NCBI GenBank assembly: GCA_016703605.1
Contig: JADJBU010000001.1
Location: 1 to 64,000 of the forward strand
Source: Candidatus Villigracilis adiacens
Lineage (GTDB): Bacteria > Chloroflexota > Anaerolineae > Anaerolineales > Villigracilaceae
Reading direction: 5' to 3'
Length of the DNA: 64,000 nucleotides
The position numbers and the translations under genes are program-made. Of this stretch, positions 17,372-27,160 are shown in pieces (within the stretch, counting starts at the first letter, position 1; every line of letters starts with the position of its first letter). The notes beneath the pieces are model-generated. The model worked only from the letters and a program-made list of their open reading frames with translations, was not told the DNA's origin and made no database searches.

Positions 17372-19165
17372 ATGAACCTGATTTCCCATGCCGGAGAAGT
17401 GGATATGAAGCGGCTGCCGCTTGACTTGCGCGTTGCCCTGCTTTATGCGCTGTTCAGCGGCGCGTGGATTTTGTTCTCCGATCGCCTGCTTGCCGCGATA
17501 GCGACCGATCTCGACGCGCTGACCCGCCTGCAAACGTATAAGGGCTGGGCGTTCGTGGCAATCAGCGCGTTGTTGATTTTCGTCCTTCTGCGCCGCGAAC
17601 TACAGTTCCGCGAACGCACCGAGGGAAGGGTTGCGGAGAGCGAAAAACGTTACCGTTTGATCTCTGCCGTCGCGTCCGATTACATGTATTCGACGCGGCT
17701 GGTGGACGGCAAACTCGTCCTGAACTGGGTTGCGGGCGCATTCGAAGACATTACGGAATACACGCTCGATGAATATGTCGCGCAGGGGGGCTGGCGCGCG
17801 GCTGTGCATCCTGACGACCTGGCGCAGGATGATCACGACATGCAAAACCTGCGCGTGGGACAACACGTTGTCACCGAGATCCGAGTGCTGACCAAAGGCG
17901 GTCAGATCCGCTGGGTGCGCGTCTATGCCCATCCCGTCCTGGACGGACATAGCGGGGAACTGGTCGAAATATACGGCGCGGTGCAAAATATCACCGAACG
18001 CAAACGGGCGGACGAGGAACTGCGCGCCACCCAGGAACTTTTCTATAACATTTTTCACGCCAGCCCGCTTGCCTCCACACTGGCGACCTTTCCCGAAAGA
18101 AAGGCGCGGGATGTCAATGCCGCCTTCGAGGAGATGTTTGGTTATACCCGCGCGGAAATGGTCGGGAAACCGCTCACCGATTTCGACTTTTGGGCGGACC
18201 CATCGGAGCGCCAGCGCGCGTTCGAGACCGCCTCCCGTTTGGGCGGGCTGCGGGATTATGAATTCCAGTTCAAGACAAGATCGGGCAGATTCGGTTATGC
18301 CCTGATCAACACAATAATCATCGAACAAAGCGGCGCGAAATACCTGCTCACCAAAATCATGGATATTACCGAGCGCAAACGCGCGGAGGAGGAACTTTTC
18401 AAACTCAATGCGGAACTCGAACAGCGCGTAATGGATCGCACCCGCGAACTCGCGACCGCCAAAGACCGCGCCGAGTCCGCCGACCGCGTCAAGTCCGCGT
18501 TTCTCGCCACGATGTCGCACGAACTACGTACGCCGCTCAACTCGATCATCGGCTTTACGGGCGTGCTGCTACAGGGGCTGGCGGGTCCGCTCAACGCGGA
18601 GCAAATCAAGCAGATGGGCATGGCGCGGGATAGCGCCCGTCACCTGCTGGCGCTGATCAATGACGTGCTGGATATTTCCAGGATCGAGGCGGGGCAATTG
18701 GAGATTCGGCGCGCGCCGTTCGACATGCGTTCCGCCATCGAAGCGGCGATGAAACTCGTCCTGCCGCAGGCGCAGAAGAAGGGACTCGCGCTCGCCGCCG
18801 CCATCGGCTCGAACGTCGGCGAGATTGTGAGCGACCAGCGGCGCGTCGAACAAATCCTGATCAACCTGCTCAACAACGCGGTTAAGTTCACCGAACACGG
18901 CGAGGTGAACCTGGAATGCCGCGTCCGCGACGGTTTTATCGAAACCAGCGTGCGTGATACCGGCATCGGCATCCGCGCCGAAGATGTGGAAAAGCTCTTT
19001 GCGGCGTTCCGTCAAATTGAAACGGGACTGAATCGCCGCCACGAAGGGACGGGATTAGGATTGTCCATCTGCAAGAATCTGGTCGAAATGCTCGGCGGCG
19101 AAATTCATGTCGAGAGCGAATGGGGCGGGGGCAGCGTGTTTACGTTTACGCTGCCATTGACGTAA
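17372..19165 (+). CDS. Membrane-anchored PAS histidine kinase
   Basis: 597 residues. ATG with GGAGGAG six bases upstream, a strong start. Two hydrophobic segments near residues 20-42 (VALLYALFSGAWILFSDRLL) and 56-73 (GWAFVAISALLIFVLL) with a short loop between, so little is exposed outside. Two PAS domains follow (about 87-210 and 215-340), each ending in ITERKRA(D/E)E. The dimerisation domain has His383 (MSHELRTPLNSII), and the ATPase domain has NLLNNAVKFTEHGE, DTGIGI and GTGLGLSICKNLVE. No receiver is fused; the single-receiver gene at 19228, 62 bases downstream, is the obvious partner. Confidence 0.93.
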   Translation: MNLISHAGEVDMKRLPLDLRVALLYALFSGAWILFSDRLLAAIATDLDALTRLQTYKGWAFVAISALLIFVLLRRELQFRERTEGRVAESEKRYRLISAVASDYMYSTRLVDGKLVLNWVAGAFEDITEYTLDEYVAQGGWRAAVHPDDLAQDDHDMQNLRVGQHVVTEIRVLTKGGQIRWVRVYAHPVLDGHSGELVEIYGAVQNITERKRADEELRATQELFYNIFHASPLASTLATFPERKARDVNAAFEEMFGYTRAEMVGKPLTDFDFWADPSERQRAFETASRLGGLRDYEFQFKTRSGRFGYALINTIIIEQSGAKYLLTKIMDITERKRAEEELFKLNAELEQRVMDRTRELATAKDRAESADRVKSAFLATMSHELRTPLNSIIGFTGVLLQGLAGPLNAEQIKQMGMARDSARHLLALINDVLDISRIEAGQLEIRRAPFDMRSAIEAAMKLVLPQAQKKGLALAAAIGSNVGEIVSDQRRVEQILINLLNNAVKFTEHGEVNLECRVRDGFIETSVRDTGIGIRAEDVEKLFAAFRQIETGLNRRHEGTGLGLSICKNLVEMLGGEIHVESEWGGGSVFTFTLPLT

Positions 19166-19212
19166 GGCAAATTTCAATTTGCCCACAGGCGCAGGACAAA
19201 TTGAAATTTGTC
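19166..19212 (+). promoter_or_regulatory. Long inverted repeat between kinase and receiver genes
   Basis: CAAATTTCAATTTG (19168-19181) and its complement CAAATTGAAATTTG (19197-19210) form a stem with a 15-base loop; each arm is also nearly self-palindromic, so alternative small hairpins compete. It ends about 15 bases before ATG 19228 and could set the ratio of kinase to receiver expression. No T-run. Confidence 0.45.
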
Positions 19213-19227
19213 CCACAGAGGAATCCA

Positions 19228-19593
19228 ATGGCAAACATCCTGATCATCGAAGATAACGAGCAAAACCTGTACCTGGCGACCTTCATTTTGGAAAAGCGCG
19301 GACACACGGTCAGGTCGGCGACCGACGGCGCGCAGGGCATCCAACTTGCGCAGGAGATGCGCCCCGACCTGATCCTGCTCGACATCCAACTGCCCGTCAT
19401 GGACGGTTACGCGGTGGCGGACGAACTGCGCCGCAATCCCACGCTGGCGGGGATTCCCATCGTGGCGGTTACATCGTACGCGATGGCGGGTGACCGCGAA
19501 CGGATTCTCGCGGCGGGCTGCAATGGTTACATCGAAAAACCCATCAATCCTGAAACCTTCATGGGCGAAGTCGAAGCCCATTTGAAAAAGTGA
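19228..19593 (+). CDS. Single-domain response regulator (CheY/DivK-like)
   Basis: 121-residue stand-alone receiver. ATG 19228 (MANILIIEDNEQNLYLATFI) with AGAGGAA upstream; an upstream in-frame extension runs through the inverted repeat and is not used. Acidic pocket E8/D9, phospho-acceptor Asp52 (LILLDIQLPVMDGYAV), T/S at VTSYAMAGD and Lys in IEKPINPETF. No output domain, so it acts by protein contact or as a phosphorelay shuttle. Probably phosphorylated by the kinase just upstream. Confidence 0.92.
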   Translation: MANILIIEDNEQNLYLATFILEKRGHTVRSATDGAQGIQLAQEMRPDLILLDIQLPVMDGYAVADELRRNPTLAGIPIVAVTSYAMAGDRERILAAGCNGYIEKPINPETFMGEVEAHLKK

Positions 19594-19856
19594 CTCCCCG
19601 TAATTAACGGGAAAGAGCCTTAACGCGAAGGACACAAAGCGTTGCGCTGAGCTTGCCGAAGCGTACACAAAGGGGAACATGCGGCTCGTTTTAAGGGCTT
19701 TTTCCTTCGTGACCTTCGTGTACTGATATGAAAATGTGGGGCGGATTGGCAATCCGCCTTACACGCCGCAAAGTTTTCATCCTTCGGGGCGAAACTTGTT
19801 TCATGGATACTTTGTGTTTAACATAAAAACGGTAGAGCCGAAAAAGTGAGGCGCGT
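19594..19856. other. Intergenic, small hairpins only
   Basis: Holds a hairpin right after the stop (CCCGT / ACGGG), a GGCGGATT / AATCCGCC hairpin near 19741-19759, and text of the ACGCGAAGGACACAAAGCG type that resembles other spacers in this window. No gene seen. Confidence 0.5.
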
Positions 19857-22800
19857 ATGAGCAAAATTTTGATCGTTGACGATAAGGAAGCGAACCGCTA
19901 CCTGTTGCAAACGATTCTGACCGCTGCGGGACACGCGACGCGGGATGCAGCCAACGGCGCGGAGGCGTTGGAAAGCGCGCGCCGCGAACGTCCCGACCTG
20001 ATCATCTCCGACATCCTCATGCCGCAGATCGACGGCTTTGCCCTGTGCCGCGAGTGCAAGCGCGATGAAACCCTGCGCGATATTCCCTTCATTTTTTACA
20101 CCGCCACCTACACCGACCCGCGCGACCGCGATTTTGGTCTGCAATTGGGTGCGGCGCGGTTCGTCGTCAAGCCGATGGAAGCGGAGGACTTGTCCGCCAT
20201 TATCGAAGAGGTGTTGAAGGAACACGCGCAGGGAAAATCGAGCGCGTCCGTCGTTCCCGCTGAAGATGAAGCCGCCATTTACCGCCTGTACAACGAAGCC
20301 CTGATTCGCAAGTTGGAAGATAAGATGCTGGCTTTGGAAAAGGAAATCGCCGAGCGCAGGCAGGCGGAAAAATTGTTGCAAAAACTTGCGAGTGCGGTGG
20401 AACAAGCGGCGGATCCAATTTTCATCACCGACGCGGCGGGCGTCATCGAATTTATCAATCCGGCTTTTGAAAGACTCACCGGGTATGCCAAGAACGAAGT
20501 GCTCGGCAACACTCCGCGCTTACTGAAATCAGGGGCGCAGGACGACGCCTTTTACAAAAAACTTTGGCAGGTCATCCTGTCGGGGAAAAACTTCAAGGCG
20601 GAATTAATCAATCGCAAAAAGAACGGCGAGCGTTACAATGTGCAACAAACGATTACGCCCATTCGAGACGAGCGCGGCGTCATTACGCATTTCATCTCCA
20701 CTTGCAAGGATATGACCGAGCGCAGGCAGGCGGAGGAGCAGATCAATTTCCAGGCGCATTTGCTCAGTGTGGTGGGGAACGCCGTCATTGCCACCGACAT
20801 GCAGGGACAGGTGACTTATTGGAATCCCGCCGCGGAAAAATTGTACGGCTGGTCGGCAGGGGAGGCGCTTGGTCGGCAGATCGTCGAATTGACCCCGGCG
20901 AACCAGACCCGCGAACAGGCGCAAGAGATCATGTCTCAACTGGCGCAGGGCAGATCCTGGAGCGGGGAATTTACGGTGCGCCGCAAGGACGGAAGCGAGT
21001 TCCCCGCCTTCGTCTTCGATACGCCCATCGTGGACGCCGACGGCAGGCTGACCGGCATTATCGGCGTCTCATACGACGTCAGCGCGCACGCGCAGGCGGA
21101 ACAGCAAATCAAACGCCGCGTGATCGAACTGGAGGCGTTGTACCAGAGCGGCATCGCCTTCAGCCAGACCTTCGACCCCAAAGAAGTTGGCGGAAAAATC
21201 ATCGAGGTGCTGTCAGGCCGGCTGGAGTGGCACCATGCCGCAGTCCGGGTTCGACGCGGGGAAAGTCGGGAGGTGGAGCTGCTGGCGTTCAGTCACACCA
21301 ATGAGGCGGAGGACCGGGCGCGCCTGCAATCCAGCATCACACAGGTTGGGCAGGGAATTGTCGGCTGGGTGATTGAAAATGGGAAATCGGTTCGCAGCGG
21401 AGATTTGAGCGGCGACCCAAGATATACAGAAACGTATGCGGGAATGAGATCGGGCTTGTATGTTCCGATCAGGATCAGGGATAAGATCATCGGTTGTATC
21501 AGCGCCGAGAGCGAGGCGGCGGACGCCTTCACCGAAGCAGACGAACGCCTGCTCTCGACGCTGGCAGCGCAAGCCGCTGCTGCGCTTGAGAGCGCGCGCC
21601 TGTTCCAGAACCTGCAGGGCGAGCTTACCGCGCGCAGGGCGGCAGAGGAGAAACTGCGCGCGCTGAACGTCGAACTCGAAAAGCGCATCGAGGAGCGCAC
21701 CGCCGACCTGCGCCAGTTGAACAATGAACTTGAACGCGCTTTGAGAATCAAGGATGAGTTCCTTGCCAACATGAGTCACGAACTGCGCACGCCGCTCAAT
21801 GCCATCATCGGCTTGTCTGAGAGCCTGATAGAGCAGACCGTGGGCGCGTTGAACGAGAGACAGGCGAAGTATGTCGGCACCATCGGCGAAAGCGGGCAGC
21901 ACCTGCTATACCTTATCAACGATATTCTCGATCTCGCCAAGATCGAAGCCGGGCAGGTGACGCTCAGCCGCGAAAAGGTGAATATTTCGGATGTCTGCCA
22001 GTCGAGCCTGCGCATGATCAAACAACTGGCGTTAAAGAAGAGGCTGGATGTCCGGTTCGAGATGGATGTCGATCCGGGCATGATCTGGGCGGATGAACGC
22101 CGCCTCAAGCAGATGATCGTCAACTTATTGAGCAACGCGGTCAAGTTCACGCCGGAGGGCGGAAGTCTCGGCTTGCAGGCGCACGGCGATCGTGAGAACA
22201 ATTCCATCAAGTTCGTGGTCTGGGATATGGGCATTGGCATCGCGGAAGAAAACCTGACGCGTCTCTTTCAGCCTTTTGTTCAGTTGGATTCGCACCTGAC
22301 GCGCAAGGAAGGCGGAACGGGACTGGGCTTGGCGCTCGTGGCGAAGATGGCATTCCTGCACGGCGGGAGTGTGAGCGTGGAGAGTCAATTGGGGCGGGGC
22401 AGCCGCTTTACCATTACCCTGCCCTGGGAGTCGGCGTTCAATACAGGCTCTCTGGAGGGGCGGTTGACAACGGCTCCAGTTGAGGAAGCGGGAATGGAGG
22501 AACAGGTCGTCCTGTTGGCAGACGATACCGAGAATGTCATCCTGCTCTTCAAGGATTATCTCGAACGTGCCGGGTACAGGGTGGTGGTGGCGCGAAACGG
22601 GGTGGAGGCGGTCACGCTGGCAGAGTCGCTTCGTCCCAGCCTGATCCTGATGGATGTGCAAATGCCGGTGATGGATGGAATGGAGGCGGCGCGGAATATC
22701 CGCCGCATTCCCGCGCTTCAGCATACGCCCATCATCGCGCTGACCGCGCTCGCCATGAAAGGCGACCGCGAACGCTGTCTCAAGGCGGGTATGAACGACT

Positions 22801-22886
22801 ATCTCAGCAAGCCGGTCAATCTTAAGACACTGCTTGAAATGGTTCGAAACCACCTTTCGGGGAGTGCGGAGGAATCACGCTCATGA
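19857..22886 (+). CDS. Hybrid kinase: receiver-PAS-PAS-GAF-kinase-receiver
   Basis: 1009 residues, soluble. ATG with GTGAGG upstream. N-terminal receiver 1-120 (Asp52, DLIISDILMPQIDGF), linker coiled coil, PAS at about 180-300 (ITDAAGVIEFINPAFERLTG) and 303-420, GAF about 430-585, coiled coil, dimerisation domain with His641 (MSHELRTPLNAII), ATPase domain 740-850, C-terminal receiver with Asp933. Two receivers flanking the kinase suggest an input from another kinase and an onward relay. From the coiled coil onwards the protein, and the DNA, is almost the same as the end of the 10480-17187 gene (for example EKRIEERTADLRQLNNELE). The stop overlaps the next ATG. Confidence 0.94.
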   Translation: MSKILIVDDKEANRYLLQTILTAAGHATRDAANGAEALESARRERPDLIISDILMPQIDGFALCRECKRDETLRDIPFIFYTATYTDPRDRDFGLQLGAARFVVKPMEAEDLSAIIEEVLKEHAQGKSSASVVPAEDEAAIYRLYNEALIRKLEDKMLALEKEIAERRQAEKLLQKLASAVEQAADPIFITDAAGVIEFINPAFERLTGYAKNEVLGNTPRLLKSGAQDDAFYKKLWQVILSGKNFKAELINRKKNGERYNVQQTITPIRDERGVITHFISTCKDMTERRQAEEQINFQAHLLSVVGNAVIATDMQGQVTYWNPAAEKLYGWSAGEALGRQIVELTPANQTREQAQEIMSQLAQGRSWSGEFTVRRKDGSEFPAFVFDTPIVDADGRLTGIIGVSYDVSAHAQAEQQIKRRVIELEALYQSGIAFSQTFDPKEVGGKIIEVLSGRLEWHHAAVRVRRGESREVELLAFSHTNEAEDRARLQSSITQVGQGIVGWVIENGKSVRSGDLSGDPRYTETYAGMRSGLYVPIRIRDKIIGCISAESEAADAFTEADERLLSTLAAQAAAALESARLFQNLQGELTARRAAEEKLRALNVELEKRIEERTADLRQLNNELERALRIKDEFLANMSHELRTPLNAIIGLSESLIEQTVGALNERQAKYVGTIGESGQHLLYLINDILDLAKIEAGQVTLSREKVNISDVCQSSLRMIKQLALKKRLDVRFEMDVDPGMIWADERRLKQMIVNLLSNAVKFTPEGGSLGLQAHGDRENNSIKFVVWDMGIGIAEENLTRLFQPFVQLDSHLTRKEGGTGLGLALVAKMAFLHGGSVSVESQLGRGSRFTITLPWESAFNTGSLEGRLTTAPVEEAGMEEQVVLLADDTENVILLFKDYLERAGYRVVVARNGVEAVTLAESLRPSLILMDVQMPVMDGMEAARNIRRIPALQHTPIIALTALAMKGDRERCLKAGMNDYLSKPVNLKTLLEMVRNHLSGSAEESRS

Positions 22887-23932
22887 GCGTGATTTTGATC
22901 GTAGACGACGACCCCTCAAGCCGCGAGACCCTGCTTGCCGTGCTCATGGGGCAGGGATACCGCATCGAAACCGCCGCGAACGGAGCCGACGGCATCCGGC
23001 TGGCGGAGCAGTTTCGTCCAGACCTGATTCTGTTGGACGTGATGATGCCCAAAATGGACGGCTTCGAAGTTTGCAGGCGGCTGCGTTCCAGTCCCGCGCT
23101 GGCGGAAATTCCCATCGTCATCCTCACCGCCCTCGACGACCGCGCTTCCCTGCTGGCAGGGCTGGATGCCGGGGCGGACGATTTCCTCAGCAAGCCGGTG
23201 GATGGTCACGAGTTGCGGGCGCGGGCGCGCGTCATCACCCGTCTCAACCGTTACCAAACCCTTATGGACCAGCGCGAGTCCCTGCGCCAAATGGCGGAAC
23301 GGGTGGTATCCGCCCAGGAGGAGGAGCGCCGCAGGCTCTCGCGCGAACTGCATGACGATCTCGGTCAGGCGCTTACCATACAGATGCTTTCCATCCGCAG
23401 CCTTCAGGAAGACCTGACCCTGACTCTCCCGGAACTTTTCGAACGCCTCCAGGCGATTTATCAGCAGTCCTACGAAACTTCCATCAAAGTCCGCAGGCTG
23501 GCGCAGGATATGCGCCCGCCTGCGATGGACGCGCTGGAATTGAAGGATGCCATGCAAGGTTATTGCGCCGGGTTTGCGCGCCACGCCGGGCTTCCGGTTC
23601 ATTTCGAATGGGACGACTCCCTGCCGACCATTCCGGACCTGCCTTCCATTACTCTTTACCGCATCCTTCAGGAGGCGCTGAACAATATTGCCAAACATTC
23701 CAGAGCCACCCAGGTTTGGGTTGACCTCTCCCTTGAGGACGGCAGCGTCGCCTTGAGCGTGCAGGATAACGGCAATGGGTTCGATCCCCAAGCCGCCTCG
23801 GAGGGGATCGGGTTGAAAGGATTACGGGAACGCCTGATCATTGCGGGCGGCGTTTTGAAAATCGCATCCAGCCCTGCGAAGGGAACCATCCTGATGGCGC
23901 AAATCCCCCTGCCTGAGGAGAAAGCGATATGA
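22883..23932 (+). CDS. Receiver-fused HisKA_3 (NarX-type) histidine kinase
   Basis: 349 residues; ATGA overlap with the gene before and the gene after. Receiver 1-120 with Asp52 (LILLDVMMPKMDGFEV) and ADDFLSKPVDGHELRAR. A short helix leads to a HisKA_3 domain with His157 in RRLSRELHDDLGQALT, and the ATPase domain has LYRILQEALNNIAKHS, VQDNGNGFD and GLKGLRERL. This kinase class pairs with NarL/LuxR-type regulators, and exactly such a gene follows. Sensing must come through its own receiver, so it probably takes phosphate or conformation from the upstream hybrid kinase. Confidence 0.94.
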   Translation: MSVILIVDDDPSSRETLLAVLMGQGYRIETAANGADGIRLAEQFRPDLILLDVMMPKMDGFEVCRRLRSSPALAEIPIVILTALDDRASLLAGLDAGADDFLSKPVDGHELRARARVITRLNRYQTLMDQRESLRQMAERVVSAQEEERRRLSRELHDDLGQALTIQMLSIRSLQEDLTLTLPELFERLQAIYQQSYETSIKVRRLAQDMRPPAMDALELKDAMQGYCAGFARHAGLPVHFEWDDSLPTIPDLPSITLYRILQEALNNIAKHSRATQVWVDLSLEDGSVALSVQDNGNGFDPQAASEGIGLKGLRERLIIAGGVLKIASSPAKGTILMAQIPLPEEKAI

Positions 23933-24603
23933 TTCGAGTTGTCATTGCGGAAGACCATGCCCTGGTGCGGGCTGGCATCCGCGCCCTGCTCGAAAAGCAG
24001 GGCGATATTCACGTATTGGGAGAGGCGTCGCACGGGCAGGAGGCGGTGGAATTGACCGAATCCCTCAGACCCGACGTGTTGATCATGGACATCATGATGC
24101 CGCGCCTGAACGGAATCCAGGCGGCCGCAAGATTGCAGGAGATGAAACTTCCGGCGCGGACGCTCCTGCTCTCGATGTATTCGGATGCCGGGCTCGTGCA
24201 TCAGGCGCTTCAATATGGCGCGCGCGGATACATTCTCAAATCCTCGGTTGGCGACGAATTGATCGCCGCTGTGCGCGCCGTCGCCGCGGGAACGACCTTC
24301 CTGAGCGGGCCGGTTTCGGAGATCGTGATGGACAATATGATTCATCCATCCGCCTTCCTGCGAACGGGCAGCCCTCTCGACGCGCTTTCGCCGCGCGAAA
24401 AGGAGGTTCTGCAATTGATCGCCGAGGAATATACCAGCGCGGAGATCGCGCGAATGCTTTTCATCGGCGAGAAAACGGTCGAGAAACATCGCGCCAGCCT
24501 GATGGAAAAACTGGGCGTCCGCAACATGGCCGGGCTGGCGCGCATGGCGCTGAAATACCATCTTACCGGCTTTGATTTCAAAAACGGCGGAGAGTCTCGA
24601 TAA
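23929..24603 (+). CDS. NarL/LuxR-type response regulator
   Basis: 224 residues. Receiver with D9/H10 region AEDHALVRAGI, phospho-acceptor Asp54 (LIMDIMMPRLNG), Lys in YILKSSVGDE; LuxR-type helix-turn-helix at about 152-207 (LSPREKEVLQLIAEEYTSAE, then IARMLFIGEKTVEKHR). The ATG overlaps the stop of the HisKA_3 kinase, its cognate partner by class. It is the only DNA-binding output in the island, so target promoters are likely here or elsewhere in signalling. Confidence 0.95.
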   Translation: MIRVVIAEDHALVRAGIRALLEKQGDIHVLGEASHGQEAVELTESLRPDVLIMDIMMPRLNGIQAAARLQEMKLPARTLLLSMYSDAGLVHQALQYGARGYILKSSVGDELIAAVRAVAAGTTFLSGPVSEIVMDNMIHPSAFLRTGSPLDALSPREKEVLQLIAEEYTSAEIARMLFIGEKTVEKHRASLMEKLGVRNMAGLARMALKYHLTGFDFKNGGESR

Positions 24604-24676
24604 GGCGTCCATTGGTGGGGTTTTCCCGAATGGGCAGAATTCATCTTTTGTGCCATAACATATTCTGTGAGGAAAC

Positions 24677-26171
24677 ATGAAACCCACCGTTTTGATCGTT
24701 GACGATGAACCCGCCGGGCGCAGGGTGATCGAATCCGTCCTGTTTGGGCAGGGGTATGAACTTGAGTTTGCGTCCAACGGGCGCGAGGCGCTCCAGAAGG
24801 CTGCCGCCTTGAAGCCAGACCTGATCCTGCTCGACTTGATGCTGCCTGAGATGGACGGCATGGAGGTCTGCCAGCGCCTGCGCAGCGACCGCGAACTGGC
24901 GGAAGTGCCTGTGGTTGTGATCACCGCCCTTGACGACCGCAATACCCGCATCGCCTGCCTCGACGCCGGGGCGGATGACTTTATCTCCAAGCCGTTCGAC
25001 CGGGCGGAACTACGCGCCCGCGTGCGTACGATCACCCGCCTCAACCGCTACCGTCTCCTGCACGAACGCGATCTCATCACTTCCTGGATCGCCGAAAAAG
25101 CCAGCGATGGCTACCTCCAGCTTCACGCCGACGATGCCATTCTGTTCGCCAACTCGCGCGCGTTTTTTCCTCGGGCTTGATATGGACGCTTCCAAACCGA
25201 TTCTTGAAACCTTTATGCAGACAGTCTCGCGCCAGTACCACCTCCACCCGGAATCTGCCTGGGTGGGCTGGCCCGTCACCGCCGGGAGCGCCCAAAATCG
25301 CTATTTCGTCCGACCCGAATCTACCACGGCGCATGAATTCTGGCTCGAAGCCGCCGTGTTCGAAACCCGCATGGCAGAAGGCGCTCCTTCAACGCGCATT
25401 GTCCGCCTGCGCGATGTCACTGCCGACATCCTCAACCGGCGCAACACGCGCAGTTTCGGCGAAGCCATTACGCATAAGATACGCACGCCTGCCACGCAGA
25501 TGGTCGCCAGTCTCGACCTGCTGGCGAAGCACGCGCCGAAAATGTCCGCAGACGATCTCGTCCAGTTTTCATCCGCCGCCTTGCGCGGAGCCAAACGCCT
25601 TCAGGATACGCTTGACCGCATTTTGCGGTATTCGAACCTGCGCCCCGCCTCGGAGGATGCGCAGGGATTCTGCCTGCGCGACATGGCTGCGCTGGTTCAA
25701 AAAGTAGGCGGCGAAACCGGGTTGGAGGGTGTGGAGATCACGGTCTCGGAAGAGTCTTTGGTGGAAAGGCGCCTGACGCTTTCGTTGCAAGCCCTTGAGG
25801 TTGTCTTGTGGGAAACCCTGGGGAATTCGAAGAAGTTTCACCCGGCGCAGACTCCCAAAGTCTGGGTGGAGGCGTTTCTTTCCGGGGAAGCCCAAATGAC
25901 CCTGCGCATCAGCGACGACGGCGTCTCCCTTTCGCCCAAACAACTCGCCAGCGCGTGGATTCCCTACATTCAAGGCGAAAAGGATTTCACCGGCGAGATG
26001 CCCGGCATGGGGCTGGGACTTTCAACTGTGAGCGCGATCGTCTGGGGGGCGGGCGGTTCATGCCGGATGATGAACCGCGAATCAGGCAGCGGCGTGATCG
26101 TGGAATTGACGCTGCCCATCGCGAGTGTGCAGACTCCGCCCGCCATAAATCAAGCCGGAGGACAACGATGA
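24677..26171 (+). CDS. Receiver-PAS histidine kinase, frameshifted in a T run
   Basis: Reads as two frames. Residues 1-120 form a receiver (Asp53, LILLDLMLPEMDGMEV), then ASDGYLQLHADDAILFANSR enters a PAS domain and the frame ends at 25180. The next frame carries on without loss: FFLGLDMDASKPILETFMQ, RDVTADILN, a divergent H box (SFGEAITHKIRTPATQM) and an ATPase domain (VLWETLGNSKKFHPA, GMGLGLSTVSAIVWGAGGS). Removing one T from the six-T run at 25163-25168 joins them (NSRAFFLGLDMD) into one protein of 497 residues. I infer a read error. GAGGAAAC precedes the ATG, and the stop overlaps the next ATG. Confidence 0.82.
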
Positions 26172-27160
26172 ATAACAGCAGCATCATCCTGGTAGTGGAC
26201 GACGACGCTTCCAACCGCGAGACCCTTGTATCCATTCTTGAGCCGGAGGGGTATCAGATCGTTCTTGCCGAAGACGGCTTTGAAGCCGTTGAACAGGCGA
26301 AACTCACCCAGCCGGATGTGATCCTGCTGGACGTGATGATGCCCGGCATGGACGGCTTCGAAGCCTGCCGCGCGATTCGAAACGAAGAAATGCTGGCGGA
26401 GGTGCCGATCCTTTTTCTCACCGCGCTGGATGATAAGCAATCCCTGCTGAAGGGGCTGGAATCCGGCGCGGACGATTTCATTACCAAGCCTTTCGACCGC
26501 CATGAACTGCGCGCGCGCCTGAAGAGCATCACCCGCCTCGACCGCTACCGTAAGCTGATCGAGGAACGCAAACGTCTCGCGGAAGCGAACAGATCCCTGC
26601 TCACGACGTATGATGAAACCATAGAAGGCTGGTCGCGCGCGATGGATTTACGCGACAAGGAGACCGAAGGACATTCGCGCCGCGTGACAGAGATGACTCT
26701 CGATCTTGCAAAGGCGCTGGGAATCGAAGGCGAAGCGCTCACGCACATCCGGCGCGGGGCGTTGTTGCACGACATGGGCAAACTGGGCGTCCCGGATTCG
26801 GTGCTACTAAAAGCCGCCGTTCTGAACGAAGAAGAATGGAAACTCATGCGCCAGCATCCGCAACTGGCATATGAGATGTTGTATCCCATCGAATATCTTC
26901 GTCCTGCGTTGGAAATTCCCTATTGCCATCACGAGAAGTGGGATGGAGCCGGCTACCCGCGCGGGCTCAAAGGCGAGGAGATTCCGCTTGCCGCGCGCCT
27001 CTTTGCCGTTGTGGATGTCTGGGACGCCCTGACTTCGGATCGCCCCTACCGCCCAGCCTGGTCCCGCGAAAAAGCCATGGACTACATCCGCGAGCAATCG
27101 GGCAAACACTTTGACCCGCAGGTGGTGGAATTGTTCATGCAGACAAAGGCGGGAGGATAG
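26168..27160 (+). CDS. Receiver-HD-GYP cyclic di-GMP phosphodiesterase
   Basis: 330 residues; ATG 26168 overlaps the preceding stop, preferred to an in-frame upstream extension that runs through the other gene. Receiver with D11/D12 and Asp55 (VILLDVMMPGMDGFEA), coiled coil 122-150, then an HD-GYP domain with ETEGHSRRVTEM, LLHDMGKLGVPDSVL, RQHPQLAYEML, HHEKWDGAGYPRGLKGEEI and DVWDALTSDRPYR. All metal-binding histidines and aspartates and the GYP motif are present, so it is expected to hydrolyse cyclic di-GMP. It closes the island that a diguanylate cyclase opens. Confidence 0.95.
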   Translation: MNNSSIILVVDDDASNRETLVSILEPEGYQIVLAEDGFEAVEQAKLTQPDVILLDVMMPGMDGFEACRAIRNEEMLAEVPILFLTALDDKQSLLKGLESGADDFITKPFDRHELRARLKSITRLDRYRKLIEERKRLAEANRSLLTTYDETIEGWSRAMDLRDKETEGHSRRVTEMTLDLAKALGIEGEALTHIRRGALLHDMGKLGVPDSVLLKAAVLNEEEWKLMRQHPQLAYEMLYPIEYLRPALEIPYCHHEKWDGAGYPRGLKGEEIPLAARLFAVVDVWDALTSDRPYRPAWSREKAMDYIREQSGKHFDPQVVELFMQTKAGG

